Below are positions 17,924 through 27,175 of a stretch of 61,248 bases of DNA, one piece after another; the first letter of the stretch is position 1, and each line of letters opens with the position of its first letter. Origin of the DNA: Siphonobacter sp. BAB-5405 (GTDB lineage Bacteria; Bacteroidota; Bacteroidia; Cytophagales; Spirosomataceae). Location of the stretch: positions 234 to 61,481 of the forward strand of contig NZ_NJAG01000030.1 in NCBI RefSeq assembly GCF_002872335.1. Direction: 5' to 3'. Position numbers and translations under genes: made by a program. The notes under the pieces were generated by a model. It had not been told where the DNA came from. It worked only from the letters and a program-made list of their open reading frames with translations, and searched no databases.

Positions 17924-20900
17924 ATGAAATTTGAAGAATACAAAACCCTCGGTTTTACCAACTGGTGCGTAGAAAACCGAACGACCGTATACATCTTCAC
18001 GGTCATCATTACGCTGGCGGGGTTTCTGGTGTACACGAACCTGCCCAAGGAGCAGTTCCCGGACATCAAGGTCCCGCAGGTGTACATCAATACGGTCTAC
18101 TTCGGTACGGCTCCGGCGGATATTGAAAACCTGATTAATAAACCCATCGAAAAGCAGTTGAAGTCGCTTTCGGGGGTGAAGTCGGTCAAGTCGAATGCCT
18201 TGAATGATGTGTCGGTCATTCTGGTGGAATTTTTGCCGGAAGTGAACTCGGAAGTCGCCCTCCAACGCGTACGCGACGCCATCGACAAATCGAAACAGGA
18301 TTTACCCGCCGAACTCGACGCCGGGCCGACGGCTCAAAATGTCGAGTTTTCGGAGTTCCCGATTATGAACGTCAACCTGGCGGGCAATTTCCCCTTACAG
18401 AAACTCAAGGATTACGCCGAGGATTTGCAGGATGCCATGGAAGGGCTGCCCGAAATCAGCCGCGTGGATATTGTCGGAGCCTTGGAGCGGGAAATTCAGA
18501 TCAATGTGGACTTGCCCCGCATGCGATCCACGGGATTAAGCTTTTACGACATTCAGCAGGCCGTTCAGGGTGAAAACATCAACATTTCGGGCGGCGAGTT
18601 GAATGTGGATAACGTGCGGCGTACGCTTCGCGTCAAAGGTGAGTTTACCGACGTAGCCCAAATGCGGGAGTTACAGATTCGCACGTCTACGGGGGCAACG
18701 GTTCGTTTGGGCGACGTAGCCGACGTACAGGACAGCTACGAAGAACGGCAGGATTTCGCTCGTCTGGACAACAAGGCAGTCGTTACGCTGAACGTCATTA
18801 AACGGGCCGGAACTAACCTGATCTCTGCCTCTGAAGGCATCGAAAAGATCATCGAAGAGTACAAACAGGATCGTTTTCCGGCGGGTTTGAAGGTACAGAT
18901 TACCGCGGACCAGTCCGAGCGAACCAAAGCCGACATCCACGATCTGATCAATACCGTAATCCTCGGTTTCATTTTCGTGGTACTGGTTCTGATGTTCTTC
19001 ATGGGCGTTCGGGATGCCATTTTTGTGGGACTTTCGGTACCGCTGTCGACGCTGGTTGCGTTTGTTTGCTTCCCGCTCGTAGGGCCGCTGATTGGCTCGG
19101 CGTTTACGCTGAATACGCTTGTACTCTTCGCCTTTCTACTCGGCTTAGGGATCGTGGTGGATGACGCCATCGTAGTGATCGAAAACACCCACCGCCTCTT
19201 CAATCAGCACAAGGACTGGGACATCAAGCAGGCCGTAAAAGCCGCCGCTGGTGAAGTATTCGTGCCGGTACTTTCGGGTACCCTCACGACGATTGCTCCC
19301 TTCTTCCCGCTGTTATTCTGGCCGGGCATTGTGGGTGAATTCATGAAATTCCTGCCCATCACGCTCATCATTACGCTGTTTGCTTCGCTGTTCGTTGCCT
19401 ACGTCATGAACCCCGTTTTTGCGGTAAGCTTCATGACCCGGCACGACGACGAACACGGCGAACACGTACAGAAACAACACTGGCAACAGCTCCGCAAACC
19501 CACGTTTGCCATGCTGGCACTAGCACTGGTAGGCTATTTGATTAACCGGGGTGTGGGTAACTTTTTCGTGTTCCTGCTGCTGCTGTACTACTTCAACCAT
19601 TTCATCCTGACGCCGCGAATTCTGGTTCCTTTCCAGGAAAACACGCTACCGAAACTGCAACACGGCTATCGGCGACTGGTCAGTTGGGTAATTCAGGGCT
19701 GGCGTCCCGTAATGGCCGTTGTCGCGGCCTTCAGCTTGTTGATTGTAGCAATCGTCGCTACGGCGATTCGGCAACCTAAAGTGGTCTTTTTCCCCAGCGG
19801 CGAGCCCGATTACATCTACATTTATAACGTGATGCCGGTCGGTACGGATGCCGTCGTTACCGATAGCGTCACGAAGGAAATCGAGCGGCGGGTCTTCAAG
19901 ATTCTGGCGGATAATCAGGCTACGAAAGCCGTCAACTCCGTTATTTCTAACGTGGGTAAGAATGCGGGAGATCCCTTCAACCCCGACCGCTCGGATACGC
20001 CGCACAAATCGAAAGTGACCGTTGCCTTTGTGAAAAGTACCGACCGCGGAGATATTTCTTCACAAGCCATTCTGGAAAAAGTACGCAACGCCATGCAGGG
20101 CATTCCGGGTACGGAAATCTCGGTGGAACGCGAGCAGAACGGGCCGCAAACGGGGAAACCCATCCAGGTGGAAATTGCGGGGGATGAATTCGAGCCGCTG
20201 ATGAAGATTGAAAAGGAATTTCGGCAGAAGCTCAAGGAATCGGGCATTACGGGGATCGATCAGCTGAAATCCGACCTGATTACGAACAAACCCGAAATCA
20301 TCGTACAGATCGACCGGACCAAGGCCCAACGCGAAGGCATCAGTTCCCAGCAGATTGCCGGAGCCATTCGTACGGCTTTATTCGGCTTAGAAATCAGTAA
20401 ATTCCGGGATGCGAAAGATGAATATCCGATCATGCTTCGTCTGAAGCCCGACGACCGCAGTCAGATTGAACGCTTGCTGAGTCAGGACGTGGTGTACCGC
20501 GATATGAATCTGGGCGGGCAACTGCGGCAGGTACCGCTATCGTCGGTAGCCAACATCAGCTATTCGACCACGTTCAGCCAGATTAACCGGAAAAATCAGG
20601 AGCGGGTCATTACGCTGAGTTCGGACGTAGTTCCCGGAGCTAACGCCAACGAAATCAACGTTCAGCTCCAACAGGTGATTAACCAGATGGAATTGCCCAA
20701 CGGCTATACGATGGCTCTGGGCGGTGAACAGGAAGCTCAGGCCGAAACCTCCAACTTCCTGGGCGGTGCGTTTCTGGGAGCCATTCTGCTGATTTATCTA
20801 GTCCTGGCCACGCAGTTCAACTCGGCCGTTAAGCCCGTCATCATTTTCAGTACCATTCTGCTCTCGCTGATTGGGGTACTGCTGGGCTTTACGATTTTCA

Positions 20901-21367
20901 ACCAGACGTTTTCGGTGATCATGTCGGGCGTAGGGATTTTCGCTCTGGCGGGGATCGTAATTAAAAACGGTATCCTGCTGATTGAATTTACCGAAGAATT
21001 GCGACAACGGGGCTTCCCGCTCCGGCAGGCGATTATTGAAGCCGGTGGGATTCGGATGACGCCTGTACTGCTCACGGCTTCGGCGGTAATTCTGGGTCTG
21101 ATTCCGCTGGCCATTGGTCTGACGGTAGATTTTGCCAGCTTCTTTAGCGATTTCAACCCGCATATTGTGATCGGTGGCGATAGTGCCGTATTCTGGAATA
21201 TCCTCGCCTGGACGATCATCTACGGGGTTATTTTCTCGACGGTACTGACGCTGATCGTGGTGCCCTGTCTGTACTACATCAACGAACGAGTACGGATGAA
21301 GTGGTTCGGAAAAGTGGACCCGGCCGAGGGAAAACCCTTACCGGAATCCGCTGAGATGGCGATTTAA
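17924..21367 (+). CDS. RND efflux pump, hydrophobe/HAE-like
   Basis: The 1147-residue inner-membrane antiporter has the RND plan: N-terminal helix, a porter domain with the PDIKVPQVYINTVYFGTAP segment, a helix bundle with the proton-relay motif GIVVDDAIVVIENTHR, an insert of extra hydrophobic residues around 510-560, a second porter domain, and the final six helices with the conserved GIVIKNGILLIEF segment. The double Asp (VDD) is the drug/hydrophobe-type signature and differs from the metal-type DFG...D...E of the second pump at 41638. It is about 100 residues longer than AcrB. It exports unknown lipophilic compounds as the third gene of the operon. Confidence 0.9.
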   Translation: MKFEEYKTLGFTNWCVENRTTVYIFTVIITLAGFLVYTNLPKEQFPDIKVPQVYINTVYFGTAPADIENLINKPIEKQLKSLSGVKSVKSNALNDVSVILVEFLPEVNSEVALQRVRDAIDKSKQDLPAELDAGPTAQNVEFSEFPIMNVNLAGNFPLQKLKDYAEDLQDAMEGLPEISRVDIVGALEREIQINVDLPRMRSTGLSFYDIQQAVQGENINISGGELNVDNVRRTLRVKGEFTDVAQMRELQIRTSTGATVRLGDVADVQDSYEERQDFARLDNKAVVTLNVIKRAGTNLISASEGIEKIIEEYKQDRFPAGLKVQITADQSERTKADIHDLINTVILGFIFVVLVLMFFMGVRDAIFVGLSVPLSTLVAFVCFPLVGPLIGSAFTLNTLVLFAFLLGLGIVVDDAIVVIENTHRLFNQHKDWDIKQAVKAAAGEVFVPVLSGTLTTIAPFFPLLFWPGIVGEFMKFLPITLIITLFASLFVAYVMNPVFAVSFMTRHDDEHGEHVQKQHWQQLRKPTFAMLALALVGYLINRGVGNFFVFLLLLYYFNHFILTPRILVPFQENTLPKLQHGYRRLVSWVIQGWRPVMAVVAAFSLLIVAIVATAIRQPKVVFFPSGEPDYIYIYNVMPVGTDAVVTDSVTKEIERRVFKILADNQATKAVNSVISNVGKNAGDPFNPDRSDTPHKSKVTVAFVKSTDRGDISSQAILEKVRNAMQGIPGTEISVEREQNGPQTGKPIQVEIAGDEFEPLMKIEKEFRQKLKESGITGIDQLKSDLITNKPEIIVQIDRTKAQREGISSQQIAGAIRTALFGLEISKFRDAKDEYPIMLRLKPDDRSQIERLLSQDVVYRDMNLGGQLRQVPLSSVANISYSTTFSQINRKNQERVITLSSDVVPGANANEINVQLQQVINQMELPNGYTMALGGEQEAQAETSNFLGGAFLGAILLIYLVLATQFNSAVKPVIIFSTILLSLIGVLLGFTIFNQTFSVIMSGVGIFALAGIVIKNGILLIEFTEELRQRGFPLRQAIIEAGGIRMTPVLLTASAVILGLIPLAIGLTVDFASFFSDFNPHIVIGGDSAVFWNILAWTIIYGVIFSTVLTLIVVPCLYYINERVRMKWFGKVDPAEGKPLPESAEMAI

Positions 21368-21374
21368 TTTTTCC

Positions 21375-21614
21375 TTACAATCCCCGGCCAAGTAGCCGGG
21401 GATTTTTCTTTTGCTGCTGAACGTAGGCCCACGCGGCCGGAATGGCAATCGCCAGGGTTTTACTGATTCCGGCATACGAAGCCCAGGCCTCCGACCAGGA
21501 ATGGCCTTTCAGCCAGGGATACACGACTTCCATACCTACGCCAATGCCCTGCATTATTAGAGCATAGCCTAAGAAGTAAACGAAATAGCGTTGGAGCGAA
21601 CGACCTCTTTTCAT
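21375..21614 (-). CDS. Small two-helix membrane protein
   Basis: The 79-residue protein has two hydrophobic segments (YFVYFLGYALIMQGIGVGM and a second one around ISKTLAIAIPAAWAYV) and a basic C-terminal tail. No known family is recognised. It lies 7 bases from the CPBP protease gene stop region on the same strand and may be cotranscribed with it and with the 81-residue protein further upstream. Its last codons are read from the hairpin that also terminates the convergent RND operon, so the C-terminal sequence NPRLLGRGL is fixed by that hairpin. Confidence 0.55.
   Translation of the reverse strand: MKRGRSLQRYFVYFLGYALIMQGIGVGMEVVYPWLKGHSWSEAWASYAGISKTLAIAIPAAWAYVQQQKKNPRLLGRGL
21381..21407 (+). 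terminator. Terminator of the RND operon, inside the 3' end of the opposite gene
   Basis: TCCCCGGC (21381-21388) pairs with GCCGGGGA (21395-21402), followed by a T-rich tract (TTTTTC). It sits 14 bases after the RND stop codon at 21367 and overlaps the last codons of the minus-strand 79-residue gene. Confidence 0.85.
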
Positions 21615-21621
21615 ACGCCTA

Positions 21622-22401
21622 TTACTGAAACAGGAACATGACTAGAATACAAACCAGGTTATGTAAGCCATGCTGTCCTACACCATACCAGAATCCGTAC
21701 CGCATCCGGGTGTAGCCCAGTAAACAACCGCTGATCAATTGGGGTAAGGTGACCAGCGGGTACAGCAACAGCGGAACGTGTGTATAGTTACTCACGTGAA
21801 CGAAGCCAAACATCAGTACCGAACCGTAAAATAGCAGGGGAAAGATTCGGGAAAAGAAGGGATACAAAGCCGCATCGAGTCGATGGATTCGCGTCCGGCC
21901 CAGTCCTTCGATCAGGATTCCGATTACTAAATACCCCAGCCAGAAATAAAGCACCGGCATGGTCCATACCGGTTGCAGGACGACAAACAAGCCATAGAGT
22001 GGCAAGGCACTCAGCACATACAAGGCCTGGTGGGGACTGCGTAACCAGCTCCGAAATAGAAATTCTTCCAGCAGCGGAGCAATCCCTACGCCCGCCAGCA
22101 GGGCCATCGGCAGATGCTCAAATAACTTCCTGTATTCCGGACTCAGCTCGGTTTCTTCCAGCATGCCCTGCTGTCGCAGAAAGGTCAGCAGCAGACCCAC
22201 AACCGCCGCCAGGAAGAAATTCGCAACCGTCAGTAACCCCACCTGACGCACCCGGATAGCCAGCGATGAATCAGACGAAGCCCGTACCTTGGGGTGGCGG
22301 AGAAATCGCAGTACATCTTTGAAGAGGGCTTTCGGTGAAAAAGAACGGTGACCCGCGTAGGTCGTTTTGAAGGTGTACGAGGAAAGTAGCAGCGTTTTCA
22401 T
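21622..22401 (-). CDS. CPBP-family intramembrane glutamic protease
   Basis: The 259-residue membrane protein belongs to the CPBP/Abi family (CAAX prenyl protease 2-related). The conserved motif EExxxR is present as Glu112-Glu113-FLF-Arg117 (LLEEFLFRSWLR), with a later FxxxH-type motif (FGFVHVSNY) and another conserved segment near the C terminus (GVGQHGLHNL). The active site is formed inside the membrane by the Glu and His residues. Members act in peptide maturation, immunity or regulated proteolysis; the substrate here is unknown. It precedes the 79-residue membrane protein by 7 bases in the direction of transcription. Confidence 0.82.
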   Translation of the reverse strand: MKTLLLSSYTFKTTYAGHRSFSPKALFKDVLRFLRHPKVRASSDSSLAIRVRQVGLLTVANFFLAAVVGLLLTFLRQQGMLEETELSPEYRKLFEHLPMALLAGVGIAPLLEEFLFRSWLRSPHQALYVLSALPLYGLFVVLQPVWTMPVLYFWLGYLVIGILIEGLGRTRIHRLDAALYPFFSRIFPLLFYGSVLMFGFVHVSNYTHVPLLLYPLVTLPQLISGCLLGYTRMRYGFWYGVGQHGLHNLVCILVMFLFQ

Positions 22402-22416
22402 GCGTAGGTCTTGGGT

Positions 22417-22662
22417 TTAGAGGATCGTGGATTTACGGAAGGCCTGTACCAGTGTTGTCACCAGTACGAACAGCAAAAGGGCCGGGAGAATGATATTCAG
22501 AACGCTGGTTGCTCCCCAGTACCCGAGGTTGTACCAGATGGACTTATCCGTACATTTTCCGAAGTCCATGGTAGCTAGTTTCTGGCTACCCTGAACCAGT
22601 TTTACCAAGATTTGAAGGGTCAGTACAGCCGTGGCTAATCTCAGACGAATGGCAGTGTTCAT
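22417..22662 (-). CDS. Small membrane protein of unknown function
   Basis: The 81-residue product has two hydrophobic stretches (RLRLATAVLTLQILVKLV and TSVLNIILPALLLFVLVTTL) separated by a polar loop with one Cys. No family is recognised. It lies 15 bases before the CPBP gene on the same strand, so the three minus-strand genes 22662-21375 probably form one operon. The frame is open upstream, but the ATG at 22662 gives the natural N terminus (MNTAIRLR). It is divergent from the histidine kinase gene. Confidence 0.5.
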   Translation of the reverse strand: MNTAIRLRLATAVLTLQILVKLVQGSQKLATMDFGKCTDKSIWYNLGYWGATSVLNIILPALLLFVLVTTLVQAFRKSTIL

Positions 22663-22933
22663 GATTTTTGGATGGTTTGTGTGTGATTGATGATCCAAAA
22701 TTGGCCGCTCTCCGGGGCTTAGAAAAGTTAAGATGACCAAGCCCGCCTACGCCGTGACGAAGCCGGGTTACACCGGGTAAAAGGCTTCGTACCGCCGAAT
22801 CGGGGATTCGTCCATTCCAGTAGGGTTCGTACAAAGGCTACGGGTATTCATCCACCCGGACGGGGGATTGATCATACAAACCCGTCGACCATTTCTTTTC
22901 TGCGTACTTTTGATTTTCTCTGAACTCCTGCGT

Positions 22934-24532
22934 ATGCCCCTGTTTATAAAAGCGTTGCCGAAGTGGTTGGGACTAGTCGTGGCGTTTGGCCTGTACGGGC
23001 TGGTGTTTTACGGATTGATCGTTGCCGACGGAGCTACGTATTTACGGAACTACGCTCTGGTTTTTATCAGCTCGGGTGTATTGTTGTTTGTCAGTCAGTA
23101 TTACGTCTGCCTCCCCTACTGGCAGCAAAGCAAACGGGCGGAGTTTCTGCTGGCTACGCTCCTGCTACTCGGAGTCTGGACCGCGTTCCGTTCCTGGTTC
23201 CTGTTGCAGTATACCCCGGTCGATCGACTCCTTTCGACGAATTCCGATGCCCAGCGGGGCTTCAGGGATGGGTTGATGGAAAGCAAACCGGCCTTTGCTC
23301 CCGTGTTACCTCAGATCGTCGGGATCCTGCTGAATCTAGGCTTCACCCTACTGGAAGGACTGATTTTTACAGTATTAATTCTTTGGTATCAACGGGGCAG
23401 GCAGCCCTTACCCCTCTTTTCCAAACGGCTGGAACAGTGGATACAACCGTCAAAAACCAGCAGTCTGGTCTTAGGTCACCTGCTGGGCTGGGTAGCGTAT
23501 CTGCTCCTTTCCAACCTGTTTGATTTCTTTCGAAAAACGTTTTATCTGCCCATGGAACTGCTCCTGCTGGTTCCTACGGTAGCGGCCTTTTACCTTTGTC
23601 TACGCAGCAGTTTCCGTTTTTTATCCCAGAACCGGTTGATTGTGGCCGTGGTGAGTGCCTTAGGTATTGGGGTGATTTCGGCGATCCTGAAAGGAATTCT
23701 CTTCGGTATCGCCGTGAAAGCAGGCTGGCCGCCGTACCTGGATGGCATCGACGTGTTGGCGAACCACGCGAACTTCCATACGATTTCCGTGGCTAAGCTT
23801 ACCGGCTATGGCATGGCCCGTACCTTGTCGAGCGAAGCGTATCCCATTCTGATCAGCTTTATTTATGGCTATGCCCTACAGGCCGTACGGGATCAGCAGA
23901 AGCTCCGTCTCTTGAGTGAAGAACGGCAAAGGGAAATCCAACGCCAGCAACAACTCGAAAATGAAGTCACCGCGGCGAAACTTCAAACCCTCCGCTATCA
24001 GATCAACCCGCACTTCCTCTTCAACAGTCTCAACTTTCTGTACGCCCAGGCTCTGCCTTTATCCGAAAATCTATCCCGGGCGACGTTGCTGCTTTCGGAA
24101 ATCATGCGGTATGGCCTGCAGGAATCCGAAACGAAAGTACCGCTGGAACAGGAAGTACGACATCTACAGAATTTTGTGGATTTCAATCAGTTGCGGTTCG
24201 CCAATCGCCTACAGGTACAGTTTACGATGGAAGGCAGTCCCGCCTTTCGTCGTATCATGCCCCTGCTTTTGATCACTTTTGTAGAAAATGCGTTTAAATA
24301 CGGCGAGTTACACGACCCTGGTTTCCCTTTACAGATTAACTTACGGGTTGATTCCGAAAGGCTTTCCTTCTTCGTTCGTAATAAAAAACGGCAGGGACCG
24401 AAGGAAGAATCGACGGGTATTGGGCTGGATAATATTCGCAGGCGACTCGAACTGGCTTACCCTTCCCGCTATACGCTGAATTTACACGATCAGCTCCAGG
24501 AGTATACCGCTGAACTTCAGATCCAACTCTAA
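22934..24532 (+). CDS. LytS-type sensor histidine kinase
   Basis: The 532-residue membrane kinase has an N-terminal region of about eight hydrophobic helices (1-320) with a long periplasmic or cytoplasmic loop, then the His_kinase domain (PF06580) with the phospho-accepting His360 in QINPHFLFNSLNFL, and the HATPase segment (ITFVENAFKYGE, then GIGLDNIRRRLELAY). A coiled stretch of Gln/Glu precedes the kinase domain (320-350). The ATG at 22934 is used because the earlier opening codons are TTG. It overlaps the response regulator gene by one base (TAATG), so the two are translationally coupled. The signal is unknown. Confidence 0.9.
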   Translation: MPLFIKALPKWLGLVVAFGLYGLVFYGLIVADGATYLRNYALVFISSGVLLFVSQYYVCLPYWQQSKRAEFLLATLLLLGVWTAFRSWFLLQYTPVDRLLSTNSDAQRGFRDGLMESKPAFAPVLPQIVGILLNLGFTLLEGLIFTVLILWYQRGRQPLPLFSKRLEQWIQPSKTSSLVLGHLLGWVAYLLLSNLFDFFRKTFYLPMELLLLVPTVAAFYLCLRSSFRFLSQNRLIVAVVSALGIGVISAILKGILFGIAVKAGWPPYLDGIDVLANHANFHTISVAKLTGYGMARTLSSEAYPILISFIYGYALQAVRDQQKLRLLSEERQREIQRQQQLENEVTAAKLQTLRYQINPHFLFNSLNFLYAQALPLSENLSRATLLLSEIMRYGLQESETKVPLEQEVRHLQNFVDFNQLRFANRLQVQFTMEGSPAFRRIMPLLLITFVENAFKYGELHDPGFPLQINLRVDSERLSFFVRNKKRQGPKEESTGIGLDNIRRRLELAYPSRYTLNLHDQLQEYTAELQIQL

Positions 24533-25266
24533 TGCATCCATTGAACTGCCTGCTGGTCGACGACGAGCCCGCTGCTCTCGACATTCTGACGCACTACGTC
24601 AATCAGACGCCTTTCCTGAAACTGGCGGGGCGTTGCCTGGGACCGATTGAAGCCCTGCAAAAAGTATATAGTGAACCCATTGACCTGATTTTTATCGACA
24701 TTCACATGCCCGAGCTTTCGGGGCTGGATTTTATCAAGGTACTCAACGGCCGGGCCAAAGTAATTCTGACCACAGCTTATAGTCAGTACGCTCTGGAGGG
24801 GTACGAATACAACGTAGTCGATTACCTGCTCAAGCCCGTAGCGTTTGACCGGTTCCTCAAAGCCGCCCAGAAAGCTCTGGACCAGCGTTCACCCCTAACG
24901 CCACCCAACCCTACCGTACCTCCGCAACCCGCCGAGGAAGATTACATTTTCGTCAAAGCCGACAACCGTACCCAGCGGATTACGCTTTCCGACATTCAGT
25001 ACGTGGAAGGGCTGGGCAACTACGTGAGCATCTATACGGATCAGGGCCGCGTAGTCACCTTACTGACGATGAAAGAAGTGGAAGAACGCCTGCCCGAACG
25101 CCGCTTCATGCGGATTCACCGGAGCTATCTGATCGCTCTGGATCGTCTCCAGTACATTGAAGGCAATGAAGTATTCCTGGATAAAAAAACGGCGATTCCT
25201 TTGGGTGAAACGTACCGGGAAAAGTTTTTCAAAGCCCTGGAGTCTAAGACGTTAAACAAACGCTAA
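24532..25266 (+). CDS. LytTR-family response regulator
   Basis: The 244-residue regulator has a receiver domain (1-120) with acidic pocket Asp10/Asp11, phosphorylation site Asp56 (FIDIHMP) and Lys101 (YLLKPV), a Pro-rich linker (about 120-140) and a LytTR DNA-binding domain (about 145-240; FVKADNRTQRITLSDIQYVE, RIHRSYLI). It is the cognate partner of the LytS-type kinase upstream, with which it overlaps by one base. LytTR regulators bind direct repeats; the adjacent membrane-protein operon (22662-21375) is a possible target, but I could not identify a confident pair of repeats. Confidence 0.92.
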   Translation: MHPLNCLLVDDEPAALDILTHYVNQTPFLKLAGRCLGPIEALQKVYSEPIDLIFIDIHMPELSGLDFIKVLNGRAKVILTTAYSQYALEGYEYNVVDYLLKPVAFDRFLKAAQKALDQRSPLTPPNPTVPPQPAEEDYIFVKADNRTQRITLSDIQYVEGLGNYVSIYTDQGRVVTLLTMKEVEERLPERRFMRIHRSYLIALDRLQYIEGNEVFLDKKTAIPLGETYREKFFKALESKTLNKR

Positions 25267-25323
25267 CGTAGACCGTTGCGGATAAAGCCCTGGCGAAACT
25301 GGAGAGATAACTCCTAAAACCAG

Positions 25324-25360
25324 GCAGACCACCCGCCCTAAAGGAGCGTGGGTGGTCTGC
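25324..25360. terminator. Hairpin between convergent genes (terminator-like)
   Basis: GCAGACCACCC (25324-25334) pairs with GGGTGGTCTGC (25350-25360), a perfect 11-bp stem with a 15-base loop. It lies between the response regulator and the convergent susD-type gene. No T tract follows on either side, so it may block elongation only weakly. Confidence 0.6.
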
Positions 25361-25410
25361 GAGCAATCCTTCACTGTCTTACGAAATGGCGGCGTAACGA
25401 ACGACCTTCC

Positions 25411-27162
25411 TTACCAGCCGGGGTTTTGAATCATCGCCTGATTTTTATCCACTTCACTTTGGGGAATGGGCCACCAGTAGTGCTTATTTTCAAAAACTCT
25501 GGTTTCAAAAACGGTTCGTTTGAAGAAACTTTCGTCGGTTGCACTGGAGCCTAAATCAACGGACATGCCCTCAAAACTTCCCTTTAAATCCGAGGCCTGT
25601 TTCCAGCGACGTAAATCGAAATAGCGTAACTGTTCGCTGGCCAGTTCAATCGCCCGCTCATGCTGAATTTTTTTACGAAACTCGGTTTGCGAAAGACCGG
25701 AGGCTAGAGCCGGAAGCCCCGCTCTTGAACGGATTTTATTCACGTACCCAATGGCATCAGCGGTTGGTCCTTCCAGTTCATTAGAAGCCTCGGCGTACAT
25801 CAAATAAATATCAGCGAGTCGAATGTAGGGGAATAGTTTCGCCCGGTTCCGGTTGGCGATCGGATCACTGACAGGGTCTATGAATTTACGCAGCAGATAA
25901 CCCGTCCGGGAATGATCATCCCGGCCCACTTCCTTGCCGTCTTTTCCTTTGTAAAAGAATTCCGCTTTGGTATTGTCCCACCAGGGTGCTCCGGAGTAGT
26001 TGACCGTTACGTAGAAACGAGGCTCACGGCCCACGTACATGTTCCAGGTTCCTTTGGGGGCGTAAGTCGTAGCCTGTTGGGAGAAACCCGTTTCCACGTA
26101 GCCCGAGCCCGACTCCGTGATGGCTTTTCCATTCGCCATTTCATATTCATCAACTGATTTCTGTGTAACTGCTACGCCATTCCATCCGCCTTTGCTGCGT
26201 AACATACAGTGTCGATCCAGCACCAGGGAATTACCCCCGTCCAGATTCCGTCCCCAGATCATTTCTTCATTGGCGTACTGGCTAATAAACAATCCCTTGT
26301 AGGAAGCCATGGGATTGACGGCTCCTTTATCATCCAGTACGGTATACAGATTATAGATACCCAAATCAATCACGGCCTTACTGGCTGCCTTGGCCAATTG
26401 CCACCGCTCTTTACTGTAAGCCGTAGGAAATAATGCTTTTCCATCGCGGTTCACCAGTCCAGCCAGGTCAGGATTTCCGTTGACTAATGGGCTGGCAGCC
26501 CAGAGCAGGATGCGGGCTTTCATCGCCAAAGCCGTTCCTTTGGTAGGTTTCCCAGCCCAGATGTTCTCATGTTTCAGGGGCAAATCGGTGGCCGCCTCGT
26601 CGAGGTCTTTCAAAATTTGGGTCAGGCACTCGTCGAACGTATTACGAGGAATATTGAAGGTACTGGCTTCAAAGGATACCTGATCCAGAATCAGCGGAAC
26701 CGGCCCGTACAATTGAACCAGATTCATGTAATAATAGGCTCTCAAGAATTTGGCTTCAGCCTTGTAGAGCGTCTTGTTTTGCGTAGAAATCGGGGCTTTA
26801 TCGACATTATCCAGGAAAATTGCAATTTGCCGGAACGACTGATAGTAATTTTTCCAAAGGTTCGTCACCAGACCCGTGGTTGGATTCCAGTTACCTAAAT
26901 TCATATCGTAGCTAGGGTAATTACTGCGATTCCAGGTAATGTCTGTATCATCGGCCAAGCCATTATACGGGAGATCCGTCCAGAAGTTATAGCTGGGTAA
27001 ATACGCGTAAATGCGATACAGGAAGTTCTCCGTATACTGACGATTGGCGAACGTAACTTCCAGCGATAGAAGCTCATCGGGGGCTTTATCCAGGTACTTT
27101 TCGCAGGAAGTAAACAGGCTAACGGTAACCAGAATCAGGAATCGTACTACTATCTTTTTCAT
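25411..27162 (-). CDS. SusD/RagB-family outer-membrane lipoprotein
   Basis: The 583-residue protein begins with a lipoprotein signal (lipobox Cys20, LFTSCEKYLDKAPDE, a typical SusD start). It contains the SusD helical scaffold: an N-terminal domain with the AEAKFLRAYYYMNLVQLYG segment and the C-terminal RagB domain with IRLADIYLMYAEASNE and the closing DLRRWKQ motif. It sits on the cell surface as the substrate-binding lid of the SusC transporter encoded 13 bases upstream. The ligand (usually a glycan) cannot be inferred, because no enzyme genes accompany the pair. Confidence 0.93.
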   Translation of the reverse strand: MKKIVVRFLILVTVSLFTSCEKYLDKAPDELLSLEVTFANRQYTENFLYRIYAYLPSYNFWTDLPYNGLADDTDITWNRSNYPSYDMNLGNWNPTTGLVTNLWKNYYQSFRQIAIFLDNVDKAPISTQNKTLYKAEAKFLRAYYYMNLVQLYGPVPLILDQVSFEASTFNIPRNTFDECLTQILKDLDEAATDLPLKHENIWAGKPTKGTALAMKARILLWAASPLVNGNPDLAGLVNRDGKALFPTAYSKERWQLAKAASKAVIDLGIYNLYTVLDDKGAVNPMASYKGLFISQYANEEMIWGRNLDGGNSLVLDRHCMLRSKGGWNGVAVTQKSVDEYEMANGKAITESGSGYVETGFSQQATTYAPKGTWNMYVGREPRFYVTVNYSGAPWWDNTKAEFFYKGKDGKEVGRDDHSRTGYLLRKFIDPVSDPIANRNRAKLFPYIRLADIYLMYAEASNELEGPTADAIGYVNKIRSRAGLPALASGLSQTEFRKKIQHERAIELASEQLRYFDLRRWKQASDLKGSFEGMSVDLGSSATDESFFKRTVFETRVFENKHYWWPIPQSEVDKNQAMIQNPGW

Positions 27163-27175
27163 ACATTTAATAGTC

